Source: Microbacterium sp. 70-16 (lineage in GTDB: Bacteria; Actinomycetota; Actinomycetes; Actinomycetales; Microbacteriaceae). From it: a DNA stretch of 39,774 nt. Below the pieces are notes generated by a model. It had not been told where the DNA came from. It made no database searches and saw only the letters and a list, made by a program, of their open reading frames with translations. The DNA lies in the NCBI RefSeq assembly GCF_001898315.1, contig NZ_MKTQ01000022.1, forward strand, positions 1-39,774, written 5' to 3'. Within the stretch, counting starts at the first letter, position 1; every line of letters begins with the position of its first letter. The translations under genes and the position numbers were made by a program. This document shows, piece by piece, positions 26,973 to 35,686 of this stretch.

Positions 26973-28316
26973 GTGCCCTCGTCATGGTCTTCACGGCGTG
27001 ATGTCTCGCCCGAGACGTCGCGCCTGCTGATCGAGCGCGCGCACGAAGAGTTCGTCGGTGGCAACGCGGCCGACCCGCGCCTCACGCAGATCCGCAGCCT
27101 CGTGCAGGACTCGTGGCGCCGCTCGCTCGCGAGCTTCGTCGGGGCCGACGCGCTGCCACCGCTCGATTTCACGGATGCCGAGCTCGAGGCCTACCGCCGG
27201 GCGCATCCGCTCGCCGGTGTCATGGACATGATCCGCGGACTGCTGCTGCCCGAGTCCGACTCGGGTGTCGTCGTCGCCGTCGGCGATGCCGCGGGTCGGT
27301 TGCTGTGGGTCGAGGGCGACCGGCGCATCCGCTCGCTGACCGGCGAGATGGGTTTCGTCGCCGGCGCCAACTGGTCGGAGCAGTCGGTCGGTACGTCCGC
27401 TCCGGGCACGGCGCTCGCCCTCGGTCGCTCGGTGCAGATCCACGGTGCGGAGCACTTCAACCGCCTCGTCCAGCCCTGGTCGTGCACGGCGGCGCCGGTG
27501 CACGACCCCGAGACGCGCCGCATCCTCGGCGTCATCGACGTGACCGGCGACGCCGACGCCGTGACGCCGCAGGCGCAACTGCTGGTGGATGCCACGGCGC
27601 GCGCCGTCGAGGCCGAACTGCTCGTCTCGCGCTTGCGCGCCCGCGGTGCGGCGACAGCGCCGATCCGGGTGCGGCGTGGGTCGTCCCGGGCATCCGCTCG
27701 CGAAGCCGTCCGCGCGCCTGAGACCTCGACCCTGCGGGTTCTGGGGCGCGACCGGGGACTGCTCGAAGTGGCGGGGCACTCGGGCGAGACGATCTCGGAG
27801 CTGTCGGGTCGGCACGCTGAGATCCTGCTGATGCTCGCCGTCCACCGGCACGGTCTGTCGGCCGAACGGCTCACCGAGCTCGTCTACGGGCCAGACGCCG
27901 GCGAGGGCACGCTGCGCCCCGAGATGGTGCGGCTGCGCAAGGTCCTCGAGCGCACGGCGCCGCACCTCGTCCCGTCGTCGCGGCCGTACCGGCTGCCGGC
28001 CGAGCTCGACACCGACGCACACCAGGTGATCTCGCTGCTCGACCGCGGCGCGCACCGCGTCGCGCTCGCCGCCTACCGCGGGCCGGTCCTGCCGGAGTCG
28101 GTCGCCCCGGGCGTCGAGGAGTTCCGCAGCTCGGTGCGCATCGCCCTGCGCGAGGCGCTGCTGACCGAGGCATCCGTCGAAGTGCTGCTCACCTACGCCG
28201 AGACGGCCGACGGAGCCGACGACGCCGAGGTGCTGCGCCTCGCGCTCGGGATGCTGCCCGCGCGGTCGCCGCGCCGCGCGGGCCTGGTCGCGCGCCTCGA
28301 GAAGCTCGAGAGCTGA
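26973..28316 (+). CDS. GAF-domain transcriptional regulator with winged-helix C-terminus
   Basis: A 447-residue regulator. Residues about 20-80 form the AcoR-type N-terminal helix set (RLTQIRSLVQDSWRRSLA). A GAF sensor domain follows (about 90-220): SGVVVAVGDAAGRLLWVEGD, NWSEQSVGTSAPGTALALGR and PVHDPETRRILGVIDVTG, close to AcoR-family activators. The sigma-54 AAA+ domain of AcoR is absent; instead, about 275-345 (SGRHAEILLMLAVHRHGLSA, YGPDAGEGTLRPEMVRLRKV) looks like a winged helix of the SARP/OmpR type. GTG 26973 has GGAG five bases upstream. Such regulators often accompany aldehyde dehydrogenase/DUF779 genes, here 2.3 kb downstream beyond malQ. The signal sensed is unknown. Confidence 0.8.
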   Translation: MPSSWSSRRDVSPETSRLLIERAHEEFVGGNAADPRLTQIRSLVQDSWRRSLASFVGADALPPLDFTDAELEAYRRAHPLAGVMDMIRGLLLPESDSGVVVAVGDAAGRLLWVEGDRRIRSLTGEMGFVAGANWSEQSVGTSAPGTALALGRSVQIHGAEHFNRLVQPWSCTAAPVHDPETRRILGVIDVTGDADAVTPQAQLLVDATARAVEAELLVSRLRARGAATAPIRVRRGSSRASAREAVRAPETSTLRVLGRDRGLLEVAGHSGETISELSGRHAEILLMLAVHRHGLSAERLTELVYGPDAGEGTLRPEMVRLRKVLERTAPHLVPSSRPYRLPAELDTDAHQVISLLDRGAHRVALAAYRGPVLPESVAPGVEEFRSSVRIALREALLTEASVEVLLTYAETADGADDAEVLRLALGMLPARSPRRAGLVARLEKLES

Positions 28317-28399
28317 CCCGTCGGGTCCGGTCACCGCCGCCAATCAGGGGGTGAACCGACCGCACCACCCCTGGCAGGATGGGCATCACGGAGGCAGAC

Positions 28400-30583
28400 A
28401 TGACTGCAGACAGCCCCACCCCCGAGCTCACGCGTCTCGCCGAGGCGTACGGCATCGCGACGGAGTACTGGTCGTTCTTCGGCGATCGTGTCGTCGTCCC
28501 CGCCTCGACCCTGCGGGCCGTACTGCAGGCGATGCACGTGGATGCCTCGACGGATGCCGCCACTCAGGCCGCACTGACACACAGCGAGATCGACCCGTGG
28601 CGCGCGCTGCTGCCGCCCTCGCTCGTCTCGCGCCCGGGCGCCCGCTCGCTGCAGGTCCACGTCGCCGACGGTCACGACGTCGAGCTCGTCGTGGCCCTCG
28701 AGGACGGTAGCTGGCGCAACCTCCCGATCCCCGGCCAGCACCCGCACTCGTGCGAGGTCGACGGCACTCTGCGGTGGCGCGTCGAGGTACCCGTCCCGGC
28801 CGACCTGCCGCTCGGCTGGCACACGGTGCACGCGTTCGAACGCCCCAGCGGCAGCGGGGCGACCGAGCTGACGCGCACGGCATCCGCACCTCTCATCGTC
28901 ACCCCCGAGCGGATGCCCGCACCGCCGACCCGCCCCGGCCGCACCCGCGGGTGGGGTCTGATGGCGCAGTTGTACTCCGTGCGCTCGCGCGCGTCGTGGG
29001 GCATGGGCGATTTCGCCGACCTCGGCGACCTGGCGGCGATCGCGGGGCAGCGCGGCGCGGACTTCCTGCTGATCAACCCGATCCATGCCGCCGAGGTGAC
29101 GGGCCCGATCGAGCCGTCGCCGTACCTGCCAGCGACGCGGCGCTTCCTCGCGCCGCTGTATGTGCGGCCCGAAGACATCCGTGAGGCCGCGTACCTGACG
29201 CCCACCGAGCGCGCGGTCGTCGACGCGGCGCGCGCGCCCGTCGCGGCATCCGACGACGATCCGACCCGCATCGATCGCGACGCCGTGTGGGCTGCCAAGC
29301 GCGTCGCGCTCGACGCGATCTTCACGGTGCCGCTGGCGCCGGGCCGCGAGGCCGAGCGCGCCGCTTTCGCCGCGCGCGAGGGCCAGCCCCTGCAGGACTT
29401 CGCGCTGTGGTGCGCCCTCGAAGAGCACTACGACGGTGTCGAGCGTCCGGCGGATGCCTGGGACATCACCTCGCCGCTGGTCGCGCAGTTGCGCCATGAG
29501 CTGCGCGATCGGGTCGCGTTCCACGTCTGGCTGCAGTGGATCGCCGACCAGCAGGTCGAGAGCGCGCAGGCCGCGGCGAAGGCATCCGGAATGTCGATCG
29601 GCATCATGCACGACCTCGCCGTCGGGGTGCACACGAAGGGGTCGGATGCCTGGTCGCTGCGCGACATGTACGCCCAGGGCATGGCCGTCGGCGCGCCGCC
29701 CGACATGTACAACCAGCAGGGACAGACCTGGAACCAGCCGCCGTGGTTGCCGCGCGCGCTCGCCGAGGCGGGGTACGCGCCGCTGCGCGACATGATCCGC
29801 ACGCTGCTTCGCCATGCCGGCGCACTGCGGATCGATCACGTCATCGGGCTGTTCCGGCTGTGGTGGATCCCCGCCGGGCTCGGCCCCGCCGCGGGCACCT
29901 ACATCCGCTACGACCACGAGGCGATGATCGGGGTGCTGACGCTCGAGGCGCAGCGTGCGGGTGCCGTCCTGATCGGCGAAGACCTCGGCAACGTCGAGCC
30001 GTGGATGCGCGACTACCTGTCTGCCCGGGCGATCCTCGGCACGAGCGTGCTGTGGTTCGAGCGTGAGGGCGAGGGCTTCCGCCCGCCCGAGCACTACCGC
30101 GCGTCGCTACTCGCGACCGTCAACACGCACGACCTGCCGCCGACGGCGGGGTACCTCGCCGACGAGCACGTCGCGCTGCGCGCACGGCTTGGGCTGCTGA
30201 CCCGCCCCGTCGAGCAAGAACTCGCCGAAGCGGATGCCGAGCGTAACGCCATGCTCGCCCTGCTCCGCGACCGCGGGCTGCTCCCGCCGCTGCCCCCCGA
30301 GTCGCCTACCCTGGCCCCCGAGCCCGTCGAAGCGCCCACCGAGCAGCAGATCATCGAGGCGCTGAACGTCCTGATCACCGCCTCCCCGTCGCAGCTGCTC
30401 GGCGTGGCACTGGTGGATGCCGTGGGTGAGCGCCGCACGCAGAATCAGCCGGGCACCGACAAGGAGTACCCGAACTGGCAGATCCCGCTCGCGGGCGCCG
30501 ACGGCGCCGCCGTGCTGCTGGACGACCTGGCATCCCACCCGCGTTTCGTCTCGCTGACCCACGCCGTCGACTCCGCGCTCTGA
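28400..30583 (+). CDS. malQ: 4-alpha-glucanotransferase (amylomaltase)
   Basis: A GH77 disproportionating enzyme (727 residues) that moves alpha-1,4-glucan segments in maltodextrin and glycogen metabolism. It has the long N-terminal extension of the actinobacterial/E. coli MalQ type (about 160 residues of beta sheet) before the barrel start GWGLMAQLYSVRSRASWGMG. Catalytic residues: Asp479 nucleophile in ALRIDHVIGLFR, Glu527 acid/base in LIGEDLGNVE, Asp578 in NTHDLPPTAGY. ATG 28400 has CGGAGG five bases upstream, preferred over 28379. It stands between the regulator and the dehydrogenase with no other sugar genes nearby. Confidence 0.95.
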   Translation: MTADSPTPELTRLAEAYGIATEYWSFFGDRVVVPASTLRAVLQAMHVDASTDAATQAALTHSEIDPWRALLPPSLVSRPGARSLQVHVADGHDVELVVALEDGSWRNLPIPGQHPHSCEVDGTLRWRVEVPVPADLPLGWHTVHAFERPSGSGATELTRTASAPLIVTPERMPAPPTRPGRTRGWGLMAQLYSVRSRASWGMGDFADLGDLAAIAGQRGADFLLINPIHAAEVTGPIEPSPYLPATRRFLAPLYVRPEDIREAAYLTPTERAVVDAARAPVAASDDDPTRIDRDAVWAAKRVALDAIFTVPLAPGREAERAAFAAREGQPLQDFALWCALEEHYDGVERPADAWDITSPLVAQLRHELRDRVAFHVWLQWIADQQVESAQAAAKASGMSIGIMHDLAVGVHTKGSDAWSLRDMYAQGMAVGAPPDMYNQQGQTWNQPPWLPRALAEAGYAPLRDMIRTLLRHAGALRIDHVIGLFRLWWIPAGLGPAAGTYIRYDHEAMIGVLTLEAQRAGAVLIGEDLGNVEPWMRDYLSARAILGTSVLWFEREGEGFRPPEHYRASLLATVNTHDLPPTAGYLADEHVALRARLGLLTRPVEQELAEADAERNAMLALLRDRGLLPPLPPESPTLAPEPVEAPTEQQIIEALNVLITASPSQLLGVALVDAVGERRTQNQPGTDKEYPNWQIPLAGADGAAVLLDDLASHPRFVSLTHAVDSAL

Positions 30584-30586
30584 GCG

Positions 30587-30619
30587 ATTTTTCACGGCGC
30601 AACCCGATGCAACGTTGCG
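30587..30619 (+). promoter_or_regulatory. Operator-like repeats upstream of the aldehyde dehydrogenase
   Basis: The 12-mer ATTTTTCACGGC (30587-30598) is followed by CGCAAC (30598-30603), ten bases, then GTTGCG (30614-30619); a perfect palindrome GCAACGTTGC lies at 30609-30618. The cluster ends 66 bases before the dehydrogenase start codon and is a good candidate for regulator binding. Confidence 0.45.
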
Positions 30620-30685
30620 GGGCGTAGCTTCGGCGGCAACCTCAACTGCGGCGCAGCAGCCGCCATGACCGTCGAAGGAGACATC

Positions 30686-32233
30686 ATGACCATCGTCGAA
30701 GAAGGCGTCTCGAGCGTCTACGCCGCACCGGGCCAGCGCGGCGCGGTGGCCGACTACCGGCCCCGCTACGGCCACTACATCGGCGGCGAGTTCGTCGAGC
30801 CGATCAAGGGCCAGTACTTCGAGAACATCACCCCCGTCACCGGCAAGCCGTTCACCGAGGTCGGCCGGGGCACCGTCGAAGACGTCGACCGTGCCGTCGA
30901 GGTCGCATGGCAGGCGTTCGAGTCGTGGAAGCGGACGACGCCCGCCGAGCGCGCCAACATCCTCAACAAGATCGCCGACCGCATGGAGCAGAACCTCGAG
31001 GCGATCGCGGTCGCCGAGACGTGGGAGAACGGCAAGCCGATCCGTGAGACGCTCGCCGCCGACATCCCCCTCGCGATCGACCACTTCCGCTACTTCGCCG
31101 GCGTGCTGCGTGCTCAGGAGGGCACGCTCAGCCAGATCGACGAAGACACCGTCGCGTACCACTTCCACGAGCCGCTCGGCGTTGTCGGCCAGATCATCCC
31201 GTGGAACTTCCCGATCCTCATGGCCACCTGGAAGCTGGCCCCGGCGCTCGCCGCCGGCAACTGTGTCGTCCTCAAGCCCGCCGAGCAGACCCCGGCGTCG
31301 ATCCTGTTCCTGTTCGAGATCATCGGCGACCTCCTCCCCGCGGGCGTCGTCAACATCGTCAACGGGTTCGGGATCGAGGCGGGCGCCCCTCTCGCGCAGC
31401 ACAAGCGCATCCGCAAGGTCGCCTTCACGGGTGAGACGACGACCGGCCGACTGATCATGCAGTACGCGTCGCAGAACCTCATCCCGGTCACCCTCGAGCT
31501 CGGTGGCAAGAGCGCCAACATCTTCTTCGAGGATGTGGCGCGACAGAAGGATGCCTACTACGACAAGGCCCTCGAAGGGTTCTCGTTCTTCGCCCTCAAC
31601 CAGGGCGAGGTCTGCACCTGCCCGAGCCGCGCGCTGATCCAGCGGTCGATCTACGACTCGTTCCTCGGCGACGGGCTCGAGCGCGTCGGCAAGATCATCC
31701 AGGGCAACCCGCTCGACCCGGCGACGATGATCGGCGCCCAGGCATCCAACGATCAGCTCGAGAAGATCCTCAGCTACATCGAGATCGGCAAGGCCGAGGG
31801 CGCCAAGCTGCTCGCCGGTGGCGAGCGGGTCGACCTCGGCGGCGACCTGAGCGGTGGCTACTACGTCGCGCCGACGGTCTTCGAGGGCCAGAACAGCATG
31901 CGGATCTTCCAGGAGGAGATCTTCGGTCCGGTCGTCTCGGTCACGAGCTTCGATGACTTCGACGACGCCATCACGACGGCCAACGACACGCTGTACGGCC
32001 TGGGTGCCGGTGTCTGGAGCCGCTCGGCCGACACGATGTACCGCGCCGGCCGCGGCATCGAGGCGGGTCGCGTCTGGACCAACACGTACCACCAGTACCC
32101 CGCGCACGCGGCGTTCGGCGGATACAAGCAGTCGGGCATCGGTCGCGAGAACCACCTGAAGATGCTCGACCACTACCAGCAGACGAAGAACCTTCTCGTC
32201 TCGTACGCCGAAGGCTCGATGGGCTTCTTCTGA
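30686..32233 (+). CDS. NAD-dependent aldehyde dehydrogenase (ExaC/AldA type)
   Basis: Oxidises aldehydes such as acetaldehyde to the acid (515 residues). The family plan is complete: [20 protein letters not shown], cofactor site VLKPAEQTP, Glu271 in [16 protein letters not shown], catalytic Cys310 in [12 protein letters not shown], and [13 protein letters not shown] 30686 with GAAGGAG upstream is preferred over ATG 30665. It is followed by the DUF779 gene, a common pairing for ExaC-type enzymes. Possible operators lie at 30587-30619, and a long hairpin separates it from DUF779. Confidence 0.93.
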   Translation: MTIVEEGVSSVYAAPGQRGAVADYRPRYGHYIGGEFVEPIKGQYFENITPVTGKPFTEVGRGTVEDVDRAVEVAWQAFESWKRTTPAERANILNKIADRMEQNLEAIAVAETWENGKPIRETLAADIPLAIDHFRYFAGVLRAQEGTLSQIDEDTVAYHFHEPLGVVGQIIPWNFPILMATWKLAPALAAGNCVVLKPAEQTPASILFLFEIIGDLLPAGVVNIVNGFGIEAGAPLAQHKRIRKVAFTGETTTGRLIMQYASQNLIPVTLELGGKSANIFFEDVARQKDAYYDKALEGFSFFALNQGEVCTCPSRALIQRSIYDSFLGDGLERVGKIIQGNPLDPATMIGAQASNDQLEKILSYIEIGKAEGAKLLAGGERVDLGGDLSGGYYVAPTVFEGQNSMRIFQEEIFGPVVSVTSFDDFDDAITTANDTLYGLGAGVWSRSADTMYRAGRGIEAGRVWTNTYHQYPAHAAFGGYKQSGIGRENHLKMLDHYQQTKNLLVSYAEGSMGFF

Positions 32234-32268
32234 TCCAGAGCGTGTCCTGAGCGACACTCCCCCAAGTT

Positions 32269-32306
32269 CGCGACGGGCGGGCGCTTTCGCAGCCCCGCCC
32301 GTCGCG
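32269..32306 (+). terminator. Strong hairpin between the dehydrogenase and DUF779 genes
   Basis: CGCGACGGGCGGG (32269-32281) and CCCGCCCGTCGCG (32294-32306) form a perfect 13-bp stem with a 12-base loop. There is no U-tract, only a short CACTTTCC downstream. It may attenuate read-through to DUF779 or protect the dehydrogenase mRNA end. Confidence 0.6.
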
Positions 32307-32352
32307 ACGCCACTTTCCGCGCGGGCCGCGGTTCACCTTCCGGAGGTCGATG

Positions 32353-32751
32353 ATGACCGACACCACCATCTACCAGCGCGTCGCGGTGACGGATGCCGCG
32401 GCAGGCCTGTTGCGCCAGCTGACGACGCAGCACGGCAAGCTCATGTTCCACCAGTCCGGCGGGTGCTGCGACGGCAGCTCGCCCATGTGCTACCCGATCG
32501 GGATGTTCATCACCGGCCCATCCGATGTGCTGCTCGGCACGATCGACGCCGGATTGGATGACCCCATCGAGGTCTACATGTCGGAGTCGCAGTTCGAGTA
32601 CTGGAAGTACACGCACCTGACGATCGACGCCGTGCCAGGCCGTGGTGCGGGCTTCAGCGTCGAAGGGCCCACGGGCCAGCGGTTCATCATCCGCTCGCGC
32701 ATGCTCACCGAGACCGAGTTGGAGCACTTCGGGCTGAAACCCAGCGCCTGA
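32353..32751 (+). CDS. DUF779 protein
   Basis: A small DUF779 protein (132 residues), usually encoded beside ExaC-type aldehyde dehydrogenases. A conserved cysteine cluster, HQSGGCCDGSSPMCYP (about residues 35-50), looks metal- or thiol-active; its biochemical role is not established. The rest shows a beta-rich fold with EVYMSESQFEYWKYTHL. ATG 32353 lies six bases after CGGAGG (32341-32346), better spaced than ATG 32350. It should share the dehydrogenase transcript unless the hairpin at 32269-32306 stops it. Confidence 0.88.
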   Translation: MTDTTIYQRVAVTDAAAGLLRQLTTQHGKLMFHQSGGCCDGSSPMCYPIGMFITGPSDVLLGTIDAGLDDPIEVYMSESQFEYWKYTHLTIDAVPGRGAGFSVEGPTGQRFIIRSRMLTETELEHFGLKPSA

Positions 32752-32799
32752 GCGCGTGACTCCCGGTTTCAGTCTCGTTACGAATGTTGCGTCTATGCC

Positions 32800-32855
32800 T
32801 TGGCTGTGTCGGAACGGGTGAAAGATAGCGGGATGGACCCCGCGCCTGCGGGGTC
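32800..32855 (+). promoter_or_regulatory. Putative binding-protein promoter and leader hairpin
   Basis: TTGGCT (32800-32805) and GATAGC (32824-32829) with an 18-bp spacer form a plausible promoter. Then GACCCCGC/GCGGGGTC (32836-32843 and 32848-32855) form an 8-bp hairpin in the leader, ahead of AGAGG (32871-32875). Confidence 0.4.
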
Positions 32856-32883
32856 ACCCTTTCACACAGCAGAGGTAACACCC

Positions 32884-34515
32884 ATGGCACTGCACCACAG
32901 CACCCGGGGCCGGCTCGGCCTCGCGGCGACGGCGCTCGGCGTCTCGACCCTCCTTCTGGCCGGCTGCGCCGGCGGTACGGGCAACACCGACAACACCGAC
33001 GCGACCGGCGAGTCGATCATTGTCGGCACCACCGACAAGGTCACGACGCTCGACCCGGCTGGCTCGTACGACAATGGATCCCTCGCGGTCCAGACGCAGG
33101 TCTTCCCGTACCTGGTCAACACGAACTACAACGACACCGAGGTCGTCCCCGACCTCGCCGAGTCGGCGGAGTTCACGGCTCCGAACGAGTACACCGTGAC
33201 CCTTCCTGCGGGCCTGAAGTGGTCGAACGGCCACGACCTGACCTCGTCGGACGTCAAGTTCTCGTTCGACCGCAACATCGCGATCGCTGACCCGAACGGC
33301 GCCTCGAGCCTGCTGTACAACCTCGACAGCGTCGAGGCTCCCGACGACACGACCGTCGTCTTCCACCTGAAGACCGACAACGACCAGGTCTTCCCGTTCA
33401 TCCTGACGAGCTTCCCGGGTGCGATCGTCGACGAAGAGGTCTTCTCCGCCGACGCCGTCACCCCCGACCAGGACATCGTCGACGGCGATGCCTTCGGCGG
33501 CCCCTACAAGATCACGTCGTGGGACTTCAACAAGTCCGTCGAGTTCACCCCGAACGAGAACTACAAGGGTCTGCTGGATGCCCCCGTCAACAGCGGCGTC
33601 ATCCTCAGCTACTTCGCCGAGTCGTCCAACCTGAAGCTGGCCGTCCAGCAGGGTGACGTCGACGTCGCGTACCGCAGCCTGTCCGCGACCGATGTCGAAG
33701 ACCTGAGCGGAAACGACGCCGTCAAGGTCGTCGACGGTCCCGGTGGCGAGATCCGCTACATCGTCTTCAACTTCAACACGCAGCCGTACGGCGCGACCAC
33801 TGCTGACGCCGACGCGGCCAAGGCGCTCGCGGTCCGGCAGGCCGTGGCCGACCTCGTCGACCGCGAGGCGATCAGCGACCAGGTCTACAAGGGCACCTAC
33901 ACCCCGCTGTACTCCTACGTTCCCGAGGGCTTCTCCGGCGCGATCGACGCACTGAAGGGTCTCTACGGCGACGGCGACGGTGGTCCGGATGCCGAGAAGG
34001 CCAAGGCGACCCTCGAGGCAGCCGGTGTCACGACGCCGGTCGAGCTGAGTCTGCAGTACAGCCCGGACCACTACGGTCCGTCGTCGGGTGACGAGTACGC
34101 GCTCGTGAAGGACCAGCTCGAGAAGGACGGCCTGTTCACGGTCAACCTGCAGTCGACCGAGTGGGTGCAGTACTCCAAGGACCGCACCGCTGACGTGTAC
34201 CCGGCCTACCAGCTCGGCTGGTTCCCGGACTACTCCGACGCCGACAACTACCTGACGCCGTTCTTCCTGAAGGACAACTTCCTGGGCAACCACTACGACA
34301 ACTCCGAGGTCAATGACCTGATCCTCGAGCAGGCTGTCGAGCCGGATGCTGACGCCCGCAAGGCTGACATCGAGAAGATCCAGGAGCTTGTCGCTGCCGA
34401 CCTGTCCACCGTCCCGCTGCTGCAGGGCGCGCAGGTCGCGGTGACCGGAGCCGACGTGAGCGGTGTCATCCTCGACGCATCGTTCAAGCTACGCTTCGCA
34501 CCGATCACGAAGTAA
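32884..34515 (+). CDS. Peptide/oligopeptide ABC transporter substrate-binding lipoprotein
   Basis: A family 5 extracellular solute-binding protein (543 residues), anchored by lipid outside the membrane. The signal peptide MALHHSTRGRLGLAATALGV leads into the lipobox LAGC (Cys28), then a Gly/Asn/Thr linker. Family 5 features include TLDPAGSYDNGSLAVQ, LPAGLKWSNGHDLTSSDVKF with SFDRN, WDFNKSVEFTPNENYKG and VRQAVADLVDREAI. Peptides are the commonest family ligands; sugars or nickel cannot be excluded. ATG 32884 has AGAGG eight bases upstream. The permeases follow after a strong hairpin. Confidence 0.92.
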   Translation: MALHHSTRGRLGLAATALGVSTLLLAGCAGGTGNTDNTDATGESIIVGTTDKVTTLDPAGSYDNGSLAVQTQVFPYLVNTNYNDTEVVPDLAESAEFTAPNEYTVTLPAGLKWSNGHDLTSSDVKFSFDRNIAIADPNGASSLLYNLDSVEAPDDTTVVFHLKTDNDQVFPFILTSFPGAIVDEEVFSADAVTPDQDIVDGDAFGGPYKITSWDFNKSVEFTPNENYKGLLDAPVNSGVILSYFAESSNLKLAVQQGDVDVAYRSLSATDVEDLSGNDAVKVVDGPGGEIRYIVFNFNTQPYGATTADADAAKALAVRQAVADLVDREAISDQVYKGTYTPLYSYVPEGFSGAIDALKGLYGDGDGGPDAEKAKATLEAAGVTTPVELSLQYSPDHYGPSSGDEYALVKDQLEKDGLFTVNLQSTEWVQYSKDRTADVYPAYQLGWFPDYSDADNYLTPFFLKDNFLGNHYDNSEVNDLILEQAVEPDADARKADIEKIQELVAADLSTVPLLQGAQVAVTGADVSGVILDASFKLRFAPITK

Positions 34516-34547
34516 CCCCGCGACGGGACGTTTCGTCTCGCTCCGCT

Positions 34548-34587
34548 CGCTCAACGACCGGGGGGCTTGCTCCCCGGTCGTTGAGCG
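34548..34587 (+). terminator. Strong hairpin after the binding-protein gene
   Basis: CGCTCAACGACCGGGG (34548-34563) and CCCCGGTCGTTGAGCG (34572-34587) form a perfect 16-bp stem with an 8-base loop. The left flank (TTTCGTCTCGCTCCGCTCGC) is typical of a second Microbacteriaceae REP type. It probably lets the binding protein be made in excess over the permeases. There is no U-tract. Confidence 0.7.
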
Positions 34588-34591
34588 CCGT

Positions 34592-34597
34592 TAAGGT
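34592..34597 (+). promoter_or_regulatory. Putative -10 (TAAGGT) for the permease genes
   Basis: TAAGGT lies eight bases before the permease ATG, which would give an almost leaderless mRNA. It sits just after the hairpin, so permease expression could be independent of the binding protein. Confidence 0.45.
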
Positions 34598-34605
34598 AGG
34601 CATCC

Positions 34606-35685
34606 ATGACGACTGACGTCGCAGATCCCCCCGCCGCACTCGAGGCCCCGCGCAAGCGCGGGGGTGGCGGCACCCTCGGCCGCTACATCCTGATCCGCTT
34701 CCTGCTGATCTTCCCGACGGTGTTCATCCTCGTCACGCTGGTCTTCTTCCTCATCCGCATGACCGGTGACCCCATCACGGCGGCCCTCGGTGGCCGGCTG
34801 CCGACAGACCAACTGGCCGAGCGCATCCACGAGGCCGGGTACGACCGCAACATCTTCATCCAGTACTTCGAGTACCTGGGCCAGATCTTCACCTTCAACT
34901 TCGGCACGACGATCACCGACAAACAGCCGGTCGTGCAGGTGCTGGCTTCATACGGACTGGCGACGTTCGAGCTGGTGCTCTATTCGCTCGTGGTCGCCTT
35001 CATCGTCGGCATCCCGCTCGGCATGGTCGCCGCGGCGCTGCGCGACCGGTGGCCGGATGCCGTGCTGCGCATCAGCGCGATCCTGTTCTATGCGACGCCC
35101 GTGTTCTTCTCGGGGCTTGTCGCCAAGCTCGTCTTCTCGGTGTGGCTGGGCTGGTTGCCGGTATCGGGCCGCGCCGGGGTGCGCACCGAGATCGCCCTCG
35201 GTCGTGACGGCGGCACCGGGATCTACCTGATCGACGCGATCGCCAGCGGCAACCCGGCATACGTCTGGGATGTGGTTTCGCACGCAATCCTGCCGGCGCT
35301 CACCCTCGGTCTGCTGACGGCGGGCATCTTCCTCCGCCTCGTACGCACGAACGTCATCGGTACCTACAACATGCCCTACATCGACGCGGCGCGTTCGCGT
35401 GGCGTTCGCGAGAGTCGCCTCGTGCGCACGCATGCGTACAAGCCGGCGCTCATCCCGATCATCACGGTGATCGGTCTGCAGATCGCGCTGATGCTCGGCG
35501 GTGCCGTGCTGACCGAGACGACGTTCGAGTGGAAGGGCCTCGGCTTCCAGCTGGCGGCCTACCTGTCGGCGCGCGACTTCGTCGCGGTGCAGGGCATCGT
35601 CGCGATGATCGCGATCATCGTCGCGGTCACGAACTTCATCGTCGACATCATCGCGGCCTTCATCGACCCGAGAGTGAGGTACTGA
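34606..35685 (+). CDS. ABC transporter permease, DppB type
   Basis: An integral membrane subunit (359 residues) of the peptide transporter. The first span RYILIRFLLIFPTVFILVTL is followed by the DppB-type periplasmic loop (GDPITAALGGRL) and five more spans. The cytoplasmic coupling loop is YIDAARSRGVRESRLVRTHA. The N-terminus has a Pro/Ala/Gly-rich extension of about 25 residues. One base separates its stop from the second permease. Confidence 0.93.
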   Translation: MTTDVADPPAALEAPRKRGGGGTLGRYILIRFLLIFPTVFILVTLVFFLIRMTGDPITAALGGRLPTDQLAERIHEAGYDRNIFIQYFEYLGQIFTFNFGTTITDKQPVVQVLASYGLATFELVLYSLVVAFIVGIPLGMVAAALRDRWPDAVLRISAILFYATPVFFSGLVAKLVFSVWLGWLPVSGRAGVRTEIALGRDGGTGIYLIDAIASGNPAYVWDVVSHAILPALTLGLLTAGIFLRLVRTNVIGTYNMPYIDAARSRGVRESRLVRTHAYKPALIPIITVIGLQIALMLGGAVLTETTFEWKGLGFQLAAYLSARDFVAVQGIVAMIAIIVAVTNFIVDIIAAFIDPRVRY

Positions 35686-35686
35686 C

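Noticed and set aside
27000..27016. TGTCTCGCCCGAGACG as a seventh parS
   Set aside because: It is palindromic-looking but has the wrong core (CGCCCG instead of CACGTG) and lies in the GAF-regulator coding region.
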